DNA of 64,000 bases, taken from contig DAOMNO010000007.1 in assembly GCA_035443885.1 (NCBI GenBank), positions 62,001 to 126,000 on the forward strand, read 5' to 3'. The notes below the pieces were generated by a model. The model searched no databases, had not been told where the DNA came from, and saw only the letters and a list, made by a program, of their open reading frames with translations. Within the stretch, counting starts at the first letter, position 1, and each line of letters opens with the position of its first letter. The translations under genes were made by a program, and so were the position numbers. Shown in pieces: positions 17,809 through 25,880 of the stretch. This stretch comes from DAOMNO01 sp035443885. GTDB taxonomy: Bacteria; Planctomycetota; Phycisphaerae; Phycisphaerales; SM1A02.

Positions 17809-17882
17809 CGCTCCGAGCAGGACTCGAACCTGCGACCTGCGGTTTAGAAGACCGCTGCTCTATCCAGCTGAGCTACCGGAGC
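17809..17882 (-). tRNA. tRNA-Arg (anticodon TCT)
   Basis: On the minus strand the acceptor GCTCCGG pairs with TCGGAGC, with discriminator G. The D-arm is AGCTCAGCTGGATAGAGC. The anticodon stem GCGGT/ACCGC encloses CTTCTAA (anticodon TCT). The T-arm is GCAGG-TTCGAGT-CCTGC. CCA is not encoded. It converges on the 1068-aa protein gene, whose stop is 25 bases away. Confidence 0.97.
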
Positions 17883-17962
17883 GTGAATGACATGCCGCGT
17901 GCCTGCGGCTTCGCTCGCCATTCTAGGGTTGGAGCCGCCCGCAAGGGCTGTGTACCCTGTGG

Positions 17963-18643
17963 TCACCCGGCCCGCAGCGTGCGGATCGCATCGGCGTAAT
18001 CATTCGTGTTGAAAATCGCCGATGCCGCCACGAGCACATCGAAACCCGCGGCCCTGCAATCAGCCGCCGTGTGCGCATTCACGCCGCCATCCACCTGCAA
18101 CCGCTGCTCGGGCCTGAGCAGCGGCTTGATGCGCCTCGCCTTCTCCAGCGCGGATGGAATGAACTTCTGGCCGGAGAAGCCGGGGTTGACGCTCATCACC
18201 AGAATCAGCTCGAAGTGCGACAGATGCGGCAGTACACGATCGACTTCCGTGGGCGGATTGATCGCCAGTCCCGCGCTCATCCCCGCCGTGTGAACGGCTT
18301 CCGCCAGCGGAGCGGGATCGCTCTCCGCTTCGATATGAAACGTGAAGTGGTCCGCGCCAGCCTCGGCAAACGGATGCACAAACATCGCGGGATCCGTCAC
18401 CATCAAGTGAACATCAAGAAACGCATCCGGTAAGGCGCGCCGAAGGCATGCACACAGCGCAGGCCCCATCGTCAGATTCGGCACAAAGTGGCCGTCCATC
18501 ACGTCCAGATGCAGAAGGTCTGCGCCGGCTTCCAGCGCATCACCAGCGTCGTCGCCCATCGCTGCGAAATCAGCAGAGAGAATCGACGCGGCGACCAGCG
18601 GCGCGGATGGTGGCGAAGAAAACAGACGGGATCGGCGAGTCAT
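17963..18643 (-). CDS. rpe: Ribulose-phosphate 3-epimerase
   Basis: The enzyme interconverts ribulose-5-phosphate and xylulose-5-phosphate in the pentose phosphate or Calvin pathway, in the cytoplasm. The 226-aa TIM barrel has SILSADFAAMG, the metal-site motif LHLDVMDGHFVPNLT, LDVHLMV, MSVNPGFSGQKFI and LQVDGGVN. I chose ATG at 18643 rather than the reading from 18676, because the latter begins inside the T-tract of the preceding gene's terminator. Its upstream neighbour is the TlpA-like thioredoxin gene, separated by that terminator. Confidence 0.95.
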   Translation of the reverse strand: MTRRSRLFSSPPSAPLVAASILSADFAAMGDDAGDALEAGADLLHLDVMDGHFVPNLTMGPALCACLRRALPDAFLDVHLMVTDPAMFVHPFAEAGADHFTFHIEAESDPAPLAEAVHTAGMSAGLAINPPTEVDRVLPHLSHFELILVMSVNPGFSGQKFIPSALEKARRIKPLLRPEQRLQVDGGVNAHTAADCRAAGFDVLVAASAIFNTNDYADAIRTLRAG

Positions 18644-18683
18644 CTGCACAAGGATACACCGGAAACCGGACGGCAAAAAGAAA

Positions 18684-18710
18684 CGCGGCGTCGAGTTACT
18701 CGACGCCGCG
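18684..18710 (-). terminator. Strong hairpin terminator after the TlpA-like gene
   Basis: A perfect 12-bp stem, CGCGGCGTCGAG with CTCGACGCCGCG, has a TTA loop. In the minus direction it is followed by TTTCTTTTT. It lies 24 bases beyond the stop of the thioredoxin-family gene. Confidence 0.9.
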
Positions 18711-18734
18711 CAGGGCTTCTCTCAAATCAACCGA

Positions 18735-19775
18735 TCAGTTCAGCCGAGCCTCACGCTGTTCCGCGCTCTGATACTCGCGGAGAACACGCTCCAGATTTGC
18801 CTTCCGATTGGGGGCGGCGATCATCCACGCGCGACGCTGAAGGCTGATGGCCTCACTGACGTTGCCTGCGTGGAAGTTCACAAGAGCCTGGTGCGCCAGC
18901 ATCCGGTGATCGTTCGAGCCTGCAATACGGGCTGCGAGATTCACCGCCTGCATGGCAACTTCAAGATCGCGCTTCTCCGCGGGAATCTTCGGGTCCGAAG
19001 CGATCTGCACGGCCAACGCGGCCAGCAGGCCGGCGTCATCCGCATACTCCACCATCAAACGGCGGGCATAGCGATATGCCTCTTCCTGATCGTCCATGTC
19101 AATCAGCAGAATCTCAAACTTCATCAAAGCGAACGGGGAAAACGCCTTGGGATCGACCGCAATCAGATCATCCAGCAGTTTGTTCGCAAGCTGCCAGTTA
19201 CGAACCTTGCGATGGCTTTCGATCTCGCGAAGGACAGGCAATGCCTCTTTGTAGAGCTTGGCATCGAACCGGCCGCCGACAACCAGCGCGAGGACTGTGT
19301 CGAAATCCGGGTCGTGCGGGTTGCCGATGTACTGAATCTTGCCTTGGCGATCGACAATGAAGGATGCAGGGATGCCGCGCAGACCCGCGGGATCGAACCA
19401 GTAACCCTTCATTCGGTCTTCGCTGTCCCACGCGATGTGGTAGCCGATTTGATCGCCGCGCTGACGGACGAAGTTCGTAACGGTGTCCTTCTCGCGATCG
19501 GTGCTGATGCCGAGGATGATGAGGCCATCGTCCGCGTACTGCTTCTGCAGTTTGGTCAGGTGCGGAATCGCACGCACGCAGGGCCCGCACCATGTAGCCC
19601 AGAACTCGATCACATAGACGTTGCCCGGCTCGATGGTGAAGGCATCACCCTTGATCCAATGCTCAACCTGGAACCGAGGAGCATTGCTCCCGACAGCGAC
19701 CTGGTTGGCCTGTGCCATCGCGCCGCCGGTCAGAGCAAGGCTCGCCGCCACGACAAACAGATTCTTCAGCTTCAT
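18735..19775 (-). CDS. Exported TlpA/ResA-like thioredoxin with C-terminal helical repeats
   Basis: A 346-aa protein with a Sec signal peptide (residues ~1-21, ending AMA-QA). The thioredoxin-fold domain (~25-170) has the active site Trp62-Cys63-Gly-Pro-Cys66 and the cis-Pro loop GIPASFIVD. The C-terminal half (~180-345) is made of TPR-like helices (YRYARRLMVEYADD, AHQALVNFHAGNVSEAI). The first domain suggests thiol-disulfide reduction in the periplasm, for example of cytochrome c or other Cys-rich exported proteins; the second suggests a partner-binding platform. GGGAG is seven bases before the ATG, and a strong terminator follows the gene. Confidence 0.88.
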   Translation of the reverse strand: MKLKNLFVVAASLALTGGAMAQANQVAVGSNAPRFQVEHWIKGDAFTIEPGNVYVIEFWATWCGPCVRAIPHLTKLQKQYADDGLIILGISTDREKDTVTNFVRQRGDQIGYHIAWDSEDRMKGYWFDPAGLRGIPASFIVDRQGKIQYIGNPHDPDFDTVLALVVGGRFDAKLYKEALPVLREIESHRKVRNWQLANKLLDDLIAVDPKAFSPFALMKFEILLIDMDDQEEAYRYARRLMVEYADDAGLLAALAVQIASDPKIPAEKRDLEVAMQAVNLAARIAGSNDHRMLAHQALVNFHAGNVSEAISLQRRAWMIAAPNRKANLERVLREYQSAEQREARLN

Positions 19776-19893
19776 AAACGCGCTCCCTGATGGGAAAAAT
19801 GGAACAAATTGCCTGCGGCGCGATCACCGCCCGCCATGTGTGTATAAACCATACCACGAACCGCTTATTCCGGCGAAATATTTCCGGGCGAAA

Positions 19894-21102
19894 TTACTGC
19901 TCATCCAGCAGGGCAACCGTCTCAAATGCCTTGCCTTCCAGCATCTCAAGGCTCGCTCCGCCGCCTGTGGAGACATGGCTGAATCGGTCCGCAAAGCCAA
20001 AATGCTCCACTGCCGCTGCAGAATCACCCCCACCGACGATGCTAACTGCCCCCCTCGCTGTCGCTTGGCCGATCGCCTCTGCGATCTGGCGCGTGCCTAC
20101 GTCAAAAGGTGGCGTCTCAAACACACCCATCGGGCCATTCCAGACTACCGTTTTCGCCTTCCGCAGCTCCTCAACGTACTGCGCCACGGTTTCCGGTCCG
20201 ATATCCAGTCCCATCCAACCGTCTGGAATTGACTCCTTCGTTACCTGCACAGGCGTCATGCGTGTGATCTGCTTGCCGCATACATGGTCCTGCGGCAGGA
20301 TCAGATTGGTTGCGCTGGCGTTGGCCTGATCGAGAATCGCCTGCGCCTTCTGCAACATGCCAAGTTGCACGAGGCTGGAGCCGACCTCAAAGCCGAGCGC
20401 CTTGATGAATGTGTACGCCATCGCCCCGCCGATGAGAATCGTGTCCACCTTGCCGAGCAGATTCTGAATCGCTCCGAGCTTGTCGGACACCTTCGCCCCG
20501 CCGAGCACTGCCACAAAAGGCCGCGTCGGGTTGCTGATCGCCTCGCCGAGATACTTCAGCTCCTTCTGCAACAGGAACCCAGCGACGCGCGGCTTGCCAG
20601 CCATTGCCTTGGGCACCGCAAGCATGGAAGCATCGTGCCGATGCGCTGTGCCGAAAGCGTCGTTGCAGTAGATGTCGCCGAACGCTGCCAGCTTGCTGGC
20701 GAAGGCCGCATCGCCTTTCTGCTCCGCACTGTGGAACCGCAGGTTCTCCAGCACGACGATCTCGCCGTCCTTAAGCGATTCCACCGCCTGCTTCGCCCCG
20801 GCGCCGACGCAATCGTCGTCAGCGAAGCTCACCTTCACGCCCGGCAGCAACTCGCCGAGTCGATCCGCAGCGGGCTTGAGGCTGAATGCAAGCTCGAAGC
20901 CTTTGCCTTCCGGCCTGCCGAGATGGCTCATCAGAATCAAACGCCCGCCACGCTCGATGACGGACTTAATGCTCGGCAGCGCCTCGCGAATGCGGCGGTC
21001 ATCCGTAATCCCGCCGGATGAATCCAGCGGCACGTTGAAGTCAACGCGCATGAGGACTCGCTTGGAACGAACATCAACCTTATCGATAGTCTTCTTGGGC
21101 AT
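19894..21102 (-). CDS. pgk: Phosphoglycerate kinase
   Basis: This glycolytic enzyme transfers phosphate from 1,3-bisphosphoglycerate to ADP. The 402-aa chain has the N-domain signature RVLMRVDFNVPL, then ALPSIKSVIERGGRLILMSHLGRPEG, NDAFGTAHRHDASM, the hinge region with PFVAVLGGAKVSDKLG, VVWNGPMGVFE and the nucleotide motif SIVGGGDSAAAVEHFG. I chose the ATG that gives MPKKTIDKVDVRSKRVLM; the frame continues 15 codons further left with no family similarity. It is flanked by same-strand genes with gaps above 100 bases, so it is probably monocistronic. Confidence 0.97.
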   Translation of the reverse strand: MPKKTIDKVDVRSKRVLMRVDFNVPLDSSGGITDDRRIREALPSIKSVIERGGRLILMSHLGRPEGKGFELAFSLKPAADRLGELLPGVKVSFADDDCVGAGAKQAVESLKDGEIVVLENLRFHSAEQKGDAAFASKLAAFGDIYCNDAFGTAHRHDASMLAVPKAMAGKPRVAGFLLQKELKYLGEAISNPTRPFVAVLGGAKVSDKLGAIQNLLGKVDTILIGGAMAYTFIKALGFEVGSSLVQLGMLQKAQAILDQANASATNLILPQDHVCGKQITRMTPVQVTKESIPDGWMGLDIGPETVAQYVEELRKAKTVVWNGPMGVFETPPFDVGTRQIAEAIGQATARGAVSIVGGGDSAAAVEHFGFADRFSHVSTGGGASLEMLEGKAFETVALLDEQ

Positions 21103-21221
21103 GGCGTCTCTTGCTGATGGGGGTTCGCGAATGAAGAACCGCATCATATGGAGACGCCGTTGGTGCGGCTACTCTCGCTGAAGTTCGCATCCGGCGCGCT
21201 TCATCATCCCGCCCGCGCCGG

Positions 21222-22316
21222 TTACGGACGGAGAAGTCGCGTCCACAGCAGCCATGTGCCTAGGGCGAGTGCCAGCCACCAGAGCAGGCCGCCAATCATC
21301 AGGCTGAGTAAAGCGGCGACGGAGTTGATGAGCGCGAGGACGCCTTTACGGAAAGCCTCGCCAAGCGACTCGCGCAGGTGATCAAGCATGCCCGATTCTG
21401 TAGGCGGCGCGGGCATATCGGAGGCGGGGCGGAGAAAGACCAGCACCGCCGCGAACGCCACCTGTCGCGTTAATCGCTGCTGCTGGCCCGTGAATTGCTC
21501 GATTCGCAACCGAACACCATCGAGCTGGCGGCGAACCTCCATCACTTCGCCAAGCGGCGCTTCGGCGCGCGTGTCGAGCAGTTTGAGCAGTTCCTGCTCG
21601 ATGCGCTTCTCATTCCGCAGTCGCGCATCGAGATCGACCATCTGCATCGTGACATCCTCGCCTGCGATCTTCTCGCTGACGACTGCGCCAAGTTGGCGCA
21701 GCTCATTGAGCACATCAGGAAGTCGCGCTGCCTCGACGCGCAGCGTGAGGGTGCCGCGCAGTGTGTGCGGCTCGCTGCCCGTGAGGGAGGAATCATCGAT
21801 GAATTCGCCACGCGCCGCGCTGATGATGTGCTGAACCTTGATGAACGAGGCGCGCACGTCAACGACTTCAAGCTCGATCGTCGCCTTGCGGATGATCTGG
21901 CGAGCTTCGGCTGCGGATGCGCCTTGATCGGACGGCACCCGTGCCGGATACCCATCACTTGCCGACGAGCCACCCCCGCCGCCACCGACTCCTTCAGCTT
22001 CACTCAAGTCGATCCGATTCGCCGGTGGCTTAGAAGCAGGGCTCATCAAAACTTGCGAACTTCGCGCGTACCGGGTCGCGTTACCGCGAGAAGATTCCGC
22101 CACGAGCACGATCGCGATGGCGGAGAGAAGCATCAATGAGGCCGCGAGCGCCGCCACGCGCCAGTTCCGGCGAAGTCGCATCACGAACGGCTCCACATCG
22201 CCCCCCGCCCTCTTCGATTCGGCCAGCGCGCTTCGCCACAGGTCGCCGGTGTCGCCCTGCCATTCGGTGAGCGATGCGATCTCTCGTTCCAGATTGTCGC
22301 GTTGCGGATCGTTCAT
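21222..22316 (-). CDS. DUF4349 membrane protein, likely anti-sigma factor
   Basis: A 364-aa protein. A cytoplasmic N-terminal segment (1-50) resembles a short anti-sigma domain. It is followed by a transmembrane helix (~54-72), a Gly-rich linker (~110-118), a DUF4349 domain (~140-310: IIRKATIELEVVDV, a coiled-coil centre, then LTRQVAFAAVLVFL) and a C-terminal membrane segment (~325-360). Its ATG overlaps the stop of the sigma factor gene (ATGA). That coupling and topology suggest it holds the ECF sigma factor at the membrane until an envelope signal arrives. The regulatory role is inferred from context. Confidence 0.82.
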   Translation of the reverse strand: MNDPQRDNLEREIASLTEWQGDTGDLWRSALAESKRAGGDVEPFVMRLRRNWRVAALAASLMLLSAIAIVLVAESSRGNATRYARSSQVLMSPASKPPANRIDLSEAEGVGGGGGGSSASDGYPARVPSDQGASAAEARQIIRKATIELEVVDVRASFIKVQHIISAARGEFIDDSSLTGSEPHTLRGTLTLRVEAARLPDVLNELRQLGAVVSEKIAGEDVTMQMVDLDARLRNEKRIEQELLKLLDTRAEAPLGEVMEVRRQLDGVRLRIEQFTGQQQRLTRQVAFAAVLVFLRPASDMPAPPTESGMLDHLRESLGEAFRKGVLALINSVAALLSLMIGGLLWWLALALGTWLLWTRLLRP

Positions 22317-22833
22317 GAGACCATCTCCGATGCCAGGCGTTCGCGCACCAGCGTGACCGCTGCATGCAGTCGCGATTTCACCGTCCCCACGGGAATCTCA
22401 AGTATCGAGGAAACCTGTTCATGCGTGAGGCCGTGATGGTGACAGAGCAGCAGCACCTCCCGTTTGTCCTCGTCAAGCAGTGCTACGGCCTCCGCAATCG
22501 GCGGCGGCGCTTCGGCGCTTCGTTCACTGAGTGTGCCCAAAGCATCTGCCGAAGTATGCGACGCTTCTTCTGACCTATCGTGCGGCACTGATTCACGAGG
22601 ATGCGGTAGAGCCATGTCCGAAACGCGCTCGCCTGACGGAAGCCGCCTGCGTAACGAATGACCCGCAACCAGGTCTCCTGCACCGCATCGCGTGCGGACT
22701 CCCGGTCGCGGCCGAGCAGGCCGAGCGCCACGCCGAGCAGCGACCTCTCACAGCGACGGGCAAGTTCGGCCAGTGCGGCCCCATCGCCACCACGGAAATT
22801 CGAAAGCAGGATCTCATCCGGCAGGTGTTCCAT
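22313..22833 (-). CDS. ECF RNA polymerase sigma factor, split between two frames
   Basis: Region 2 is encoded from ATG 22833: MEHLPDEILLSNFRGGDGAA through DAVQETWLRVIRYAGGF and FRTWLYRILVNQCR. That frame stops at 22483. Region 4 (LLDEDKREVLLLCHHHGLTH, then VSSILEIPVGTVKSRLHAAV) lies in the -1 frame and ends at 22313. The two halves together make a normal ~170-aa ECF sigma factor. The switch must fall within about 22483-22640, around the CGCCGAAGCGCCGCCGCC stretch or slightly upstream. No classic slippery heptamer is visible. A one-base deletion, either a real mutation or an assembly error, is the simplest explanation. The stop overlaps the DUF4349 gene start. Confidence 0.8.
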
Positions 22834-22884
22834 GGTGTCACCGCTGGATTAGACCTTGGCAGCACGCAGCGCGCTCGCGCAATC

Positions 22885-24210
22885 TCAGAAAATGTCTTCC
22901 GCCGGCATATCCACGAGATCAATGCCATACCAATTCTTTTTTCCGCGCCGAATCAAGATTGTGTGTGGTTCGAGGATGTATCGATCCTCGACAACCGCCA
23001 TTGGGTCAGTTATCTGCACGCCACTGGCAGCAATGGCCCCTTGCTGGATGAACTCTCTCGCTTGGCGCTTTGATTGAGCCACCTCGGTTTCGACGAGTAA
23101 ATCCACGAAACTCTGACCTATGACTTGTTCTCGCGATAGTTGTTTATGAGGTATGTCCGCCAAGATTTGGTGAAGAATAGCTGCGCCTAACCCGCGCACA
23201 TCGCCTGAAAACAGCGCTGCGGTGGCCGCCTCGACATGGCGCAAGTTGTCTTCGCCGTGGATCATGCGCGTCATCGTGCGCGCCAGCTCGCGCTGGGCGT
23301 TGCGCTCATGCGGGGCTCGCTCGTGTTGCGATGCGATGCCCTCAATCTCTTCCCGGCCCTTCATCGTGAACCACTTGAGGAACGGGATGACATCCTGATC
23401 GTCCACGTTGATCCAGTATTGATAAAACGCATACGGGCTGGTGCGGTCGGGCGAGAGCCACACCGCGCCTTTCTCCGTCTTGCCGATCTTCTTGCCATCC
23501 GCGCGCTTCACCAATACGGAAGTGACACCGAAGGCCTGATCCGGCCCGAACTCCCTGCGGATGAGGTCGATGCCTGCGACGATGTTGCCGAACTGATCGC
23601 TGCCCGCCGTCTGCACCGTGCAGTTATGCGTTCGCTTGAGATGGAGGAAGTCGTAGGCCTGCAAAATCATGTAGCTGAACTCGGTGTAGCTGATGCCCTG
23701 CTCGCGGCCGTGCAACCGCTCCTTCACCGAATCCTTCTGAATCATCACGTTGACGGAGAAGTGCTTGCCGACATCGCGCAGCACGTCGATGAACTTGAGA
23801 TCGCAAAGCCAGTCTGCGTTGTTCACCATCACCGCCGCGTTGGGATTGCGCGGATCGAAGTCCAACAGTCGCTCCATAATCTTGCGCTGACCTGCGACGT
23901 TCGCTTCGACCTGTTCGCGCGTGAGGAGTTGCCGCTCGGCGTCCTTGCCTGAGGGATCGCCGATGAGTCCCGTTCCGCCGCCGATGAGGACGATGGGCTT
24001 GTGCCCGGCCTGCTGCCAGTGCATCAGGAGCTTGGCCTGAATGAGGTGGCCGATGGTAAGGCTGTCCGCCGTGGGATCGAAGCCGCAGTATGCGACGCGA
24101 CCTGGCGCGGCAAGATGTGCCTCCAGCTCGCGCTCGGCGGTTTTCTGATGCAGCAGGCCGCGCCAGGCGAGTTCCTGAATGAAATCAATGCGTGTGGAAG
24201 TGGTGCTCAT
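22885..24210 (-). CDS. tyrS: Tyrosine--tRNA ligase
   Basis: A class I aminoacyl-tRNA synthetase that charges tRNA-Tyr. The 441-aa protein has YCGFDPTADSLTIGHL (HIGH-type site as TIGH), VLIGGGTGLIGDPSGKDAER, YTEFSYMILQAYDF, QTAGSDQFGNIVAGIDLIRR and KKIGKTEKGAVWL (KMSKS-type loop as KIGKT). A C-terminal S4 RNA-binding domain runs from about residue 375 to 435 (SKRQAREFIQQGAIAASG). It is of the bacterial TyrS type. The sigma-factor gene follows after 51 bases; the superoxide dismutase gene is divergent. Confidence 0.96.
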   Translation of the reverse strand: MSTTSTRIDFIQELAWRGLLHQKTAERELEAHLAAPGRVAYCGFDPTADSLTIGHLIQAKLLMHWQQAGHKPIVLIGGGTGLIGDPSGKDAERQLLTREQVEANVAGQRKIMERLLDFDPRNPNAAVMVNNADWLCDLKFIDVLRDVGKHFSVNVMIQKDSVKERLHGREQGISYTEFSYMILQAYDFLHLKRTHNCTVQTAGSDQFGNIVAGIDLIRREFGPDQAFGVTSVLVKRADGKKIGKTEKGAVWLSPDRTSPYAFYQYWINVDDQDVIPFLKWFTMKGREEIEGIASQHERAPHERNAQRELARTMTRMIHGEDNLRHVEAATAALFSGDVRGLGAAILHQILADIPHKQLSREQVIGQSFVDLLVETEVAQSKRQAREFIQQGAIAASGVQITDPMAVVEDRYILEPHTILIRRGKKNWYGIDLVDMPAEDIF

Positions 24211-24315
24211 ATGAAGCCAATGCTTGGGTGAACGCCCTACAGTATCACGTTGTCTTGCGAATGGAACAAATCACATCCCACTCAGCCACACCCCGGAACG
24301 ATGAGGAGATGCACG

Positions 24316-25167
24316 ATGCAGAGAACGACCTTGACCCACGATGAAAGCATGATGGCCGATGAAACACCCGTGATGCCCCGTAGAACCGCGCTGGCCTCGC
24401 TGGGACTTGGCGCTGCGGCGCTGGCCGGTGCCGTTGGCGGTGTCGGCGTGGCCTTCGCACAGGATCGGCGACCCAATGAGTCCCCGCTTCCCGTGCAGCC
24501 GCAACTGACGCACAAGGACTTCGGCTGGGACCCCGACACGGGCCGCTTTGTACTCCCTGCGCTGCCATACCCCGCAAACGCGCTGGAGCCGCACATCGAC
24601 GCGCAGACGATGGAGCTGCATCACGGCAGGCATCATCTTTCCTATGTCAACGGCTTGAATGCAGCGCTCGATCGTTTGAAAGAAATCCGCGAAGGCAAGC
24701 GCGACGCCAGCGAAGTCAAGCATTGGTCGCGTGAACTGGCGTTCCACGGCTCAGGCCATGTGCTGCACGTTCAGTTCTGGCGCGTGATGGCTCCGCCTGA
24801 TCGCGGCGGAGGCGGCAGGCCGCAAGGCGCGATCGCCGAACGCATCAACCGCGACTTCGGCTCGTTCGAGGGTTTCACCAAACACTTCAAGGCCGCGGCG
24901 GGAAGCGTGGAAGGCGGCGGCTGGGCGATTCTCACACTGGATTACCTCAGCGGCCAACTGCTCATTCAACAGGCGGAGAAGCATCAGGACCTCACTATCT
25001 GGGGCGCGATTCCCCTGCTGCCCATCGACGTATGGGAACATGCCTACTACCTCAAGTATCAGAACCGGCGAGGCGAGTACGTCGATGCGTTCATGAACGT
25101 CGTCAACTGGAGCGAAGTAAACCGCACGTATGTTGCGGTTACGTCCGCCCACTCCGGCGGCCATTGA
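24316..25167 (+). CDS. Tat-exported Fe/Mn superoxide dismutase
   Basis: The enzyme dismutates superoxide. The 283-aa protein has a twin-arginine leader (Arg22-Arg23 in PRRTALASLGLGAAALAG, ending AFAQ near residue 49). The SOD domain (~80-275) has LEPHIDAQTMELHHGRHH. Metal ligands can be proposed as His93, His151 (in GHVLHVQFW, where many family members have NHxxFW), Asp238 and His242 (DVWEHAYYLKY). The leader makes this an envelope or periplasmic SOD. GAGGAG stands seven bases before the ATG at 24316. A terminator hairpin follows the gene. Confidence 0.93.
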   Translation: MQRTTLTHDESMMADETPVMPRRTALASLGLGAAALAGAVGGVGVAFAQDRRPNESPLPVQPQLTHKDFGWDPDTGRFVLPALPYPANALEPHIDAQTMELHHGRHHLSYVNGLNAALDRLKEIREGKRDASEVKHWSRELAFHGSGHVLHVQFWRVMAPPDRGGGGRPQGAIAERINRDFGSFEGFTKHFKAAAGSVEGGGWAILTLDYLSGQLLIQQAEKHQDLTIWGAIPLLPIDVWEHAYYLKYQNRRGEYVDAFMNVVNWSEVNRTYVAVTSAHSGGH

Positions 25168-25194
25168 ATCGTCGCATCATCGGCAATCATAAAG

Positions 25195-25226
25195 AAACGC
25201 CGCTCGGCAATATGAGCGGCGTTTTC
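25195..25226 (+). terminator. Bidirectional terminator between sod and the convergent membrane protein gene
   Basis: A 10-bp stem, AACGCCGCTC with GAGCGGCGTT, has an 8-base loop. It is followed by TTTC on the plus strand and preceded by AAAGAAA, so it can act in both directions. Confidence 0.85.
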
Positions 25227-25256
25227 ATTGCATCAGGGTTTGATCTGAACGACGAT

Positions 25257-25865
25257 TCAGTGTGTCGCATATCGCGACTGTCGCCAACTTGCCACCTCCT
25301 CGCGCACGGCCCCGCGCATAAACCAGATGATGAAGAAAGCGGGCAACGCGAGAATAAAAAGGTAGCTCAGGCAGGTTGTGCCCACAGCAAAGATCTGCAT
25401 AAAGTTCTCGAAACCTGCGGGAATCTGACCATCGCCCTCTTCAAGCGTCGCGGCCATCTGCTCTGACTGGAGCTGCATCGCCGGCACAAAGCACGCCAAT
25501 TCAAAGATGATCTTGGTGACCGCCCACACCATGCACAGTGTTGCAGCCCATGCGGCTCGCTTGAGCAGTCCCGCGCTCGCTGTAATCAGCATCACCGCAA
25601 GCAGCATCGTGCCGATCTGACTGATGATCGTGAAGAGCATCCAGTCCTTGAGCACCAGAAGATGCCCTGCGTCATCTTCACCAGTCATCTCGATGAGCCA
25701 TTCGACGAAGAACAAGCTGCCAAGGCCCATGCAGCCGCCGAGAATGCTCAGGATTCCCATGACAAGACCGATGACGCCAACAAAGATCGGCCAGCTTGAT
25801 CGCTTTGCCGCAGGCGGTGCGCTCTGCATCGGCGGCAAGCTGCTTACTGCGTAGTCTTCGTTCAT
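25257..25865 (-). CDS. Four-helix membrane protein, function unknown
   Basis: A 202-aa protein. The cytoplasmic N-terminus is Pro/Ser-rich (~1-24), followed by four predicted membrane helices (about 27-55, 78-98, 102-125 and 155-180). The loop between helices three and four is acidic (ATLEEGDGQIPAGFENF). I recognise no family signature. It lies 15 bases downstream of pheS on the same strand, so it may be cotranscribed with it. A small accessory or sensor membrane protein is possible, but nothing in the sequence decides this. Confidence 0.75.
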   Translation of the reverse strand: MNEDYAVSSLPPMQSAPPAAKRSSWPIFVGVIGLVMGILSILGGCMGLGSLFFVEWLIEMTGEDDAGHLLVLKDWMLFTIISQIGTMLLAVMLITASAGLLKRAAWAATLCMVWAVTKIIFELACFVPAMQLQSEQMAATLEEGDGQIPAGFENFMQIFAVGTTCLSYLFILALPAFFIIWFMRGAVREEVASWRQSRYATH

Positions 25866-25880
25866 GGCATCTCCTTGTAA

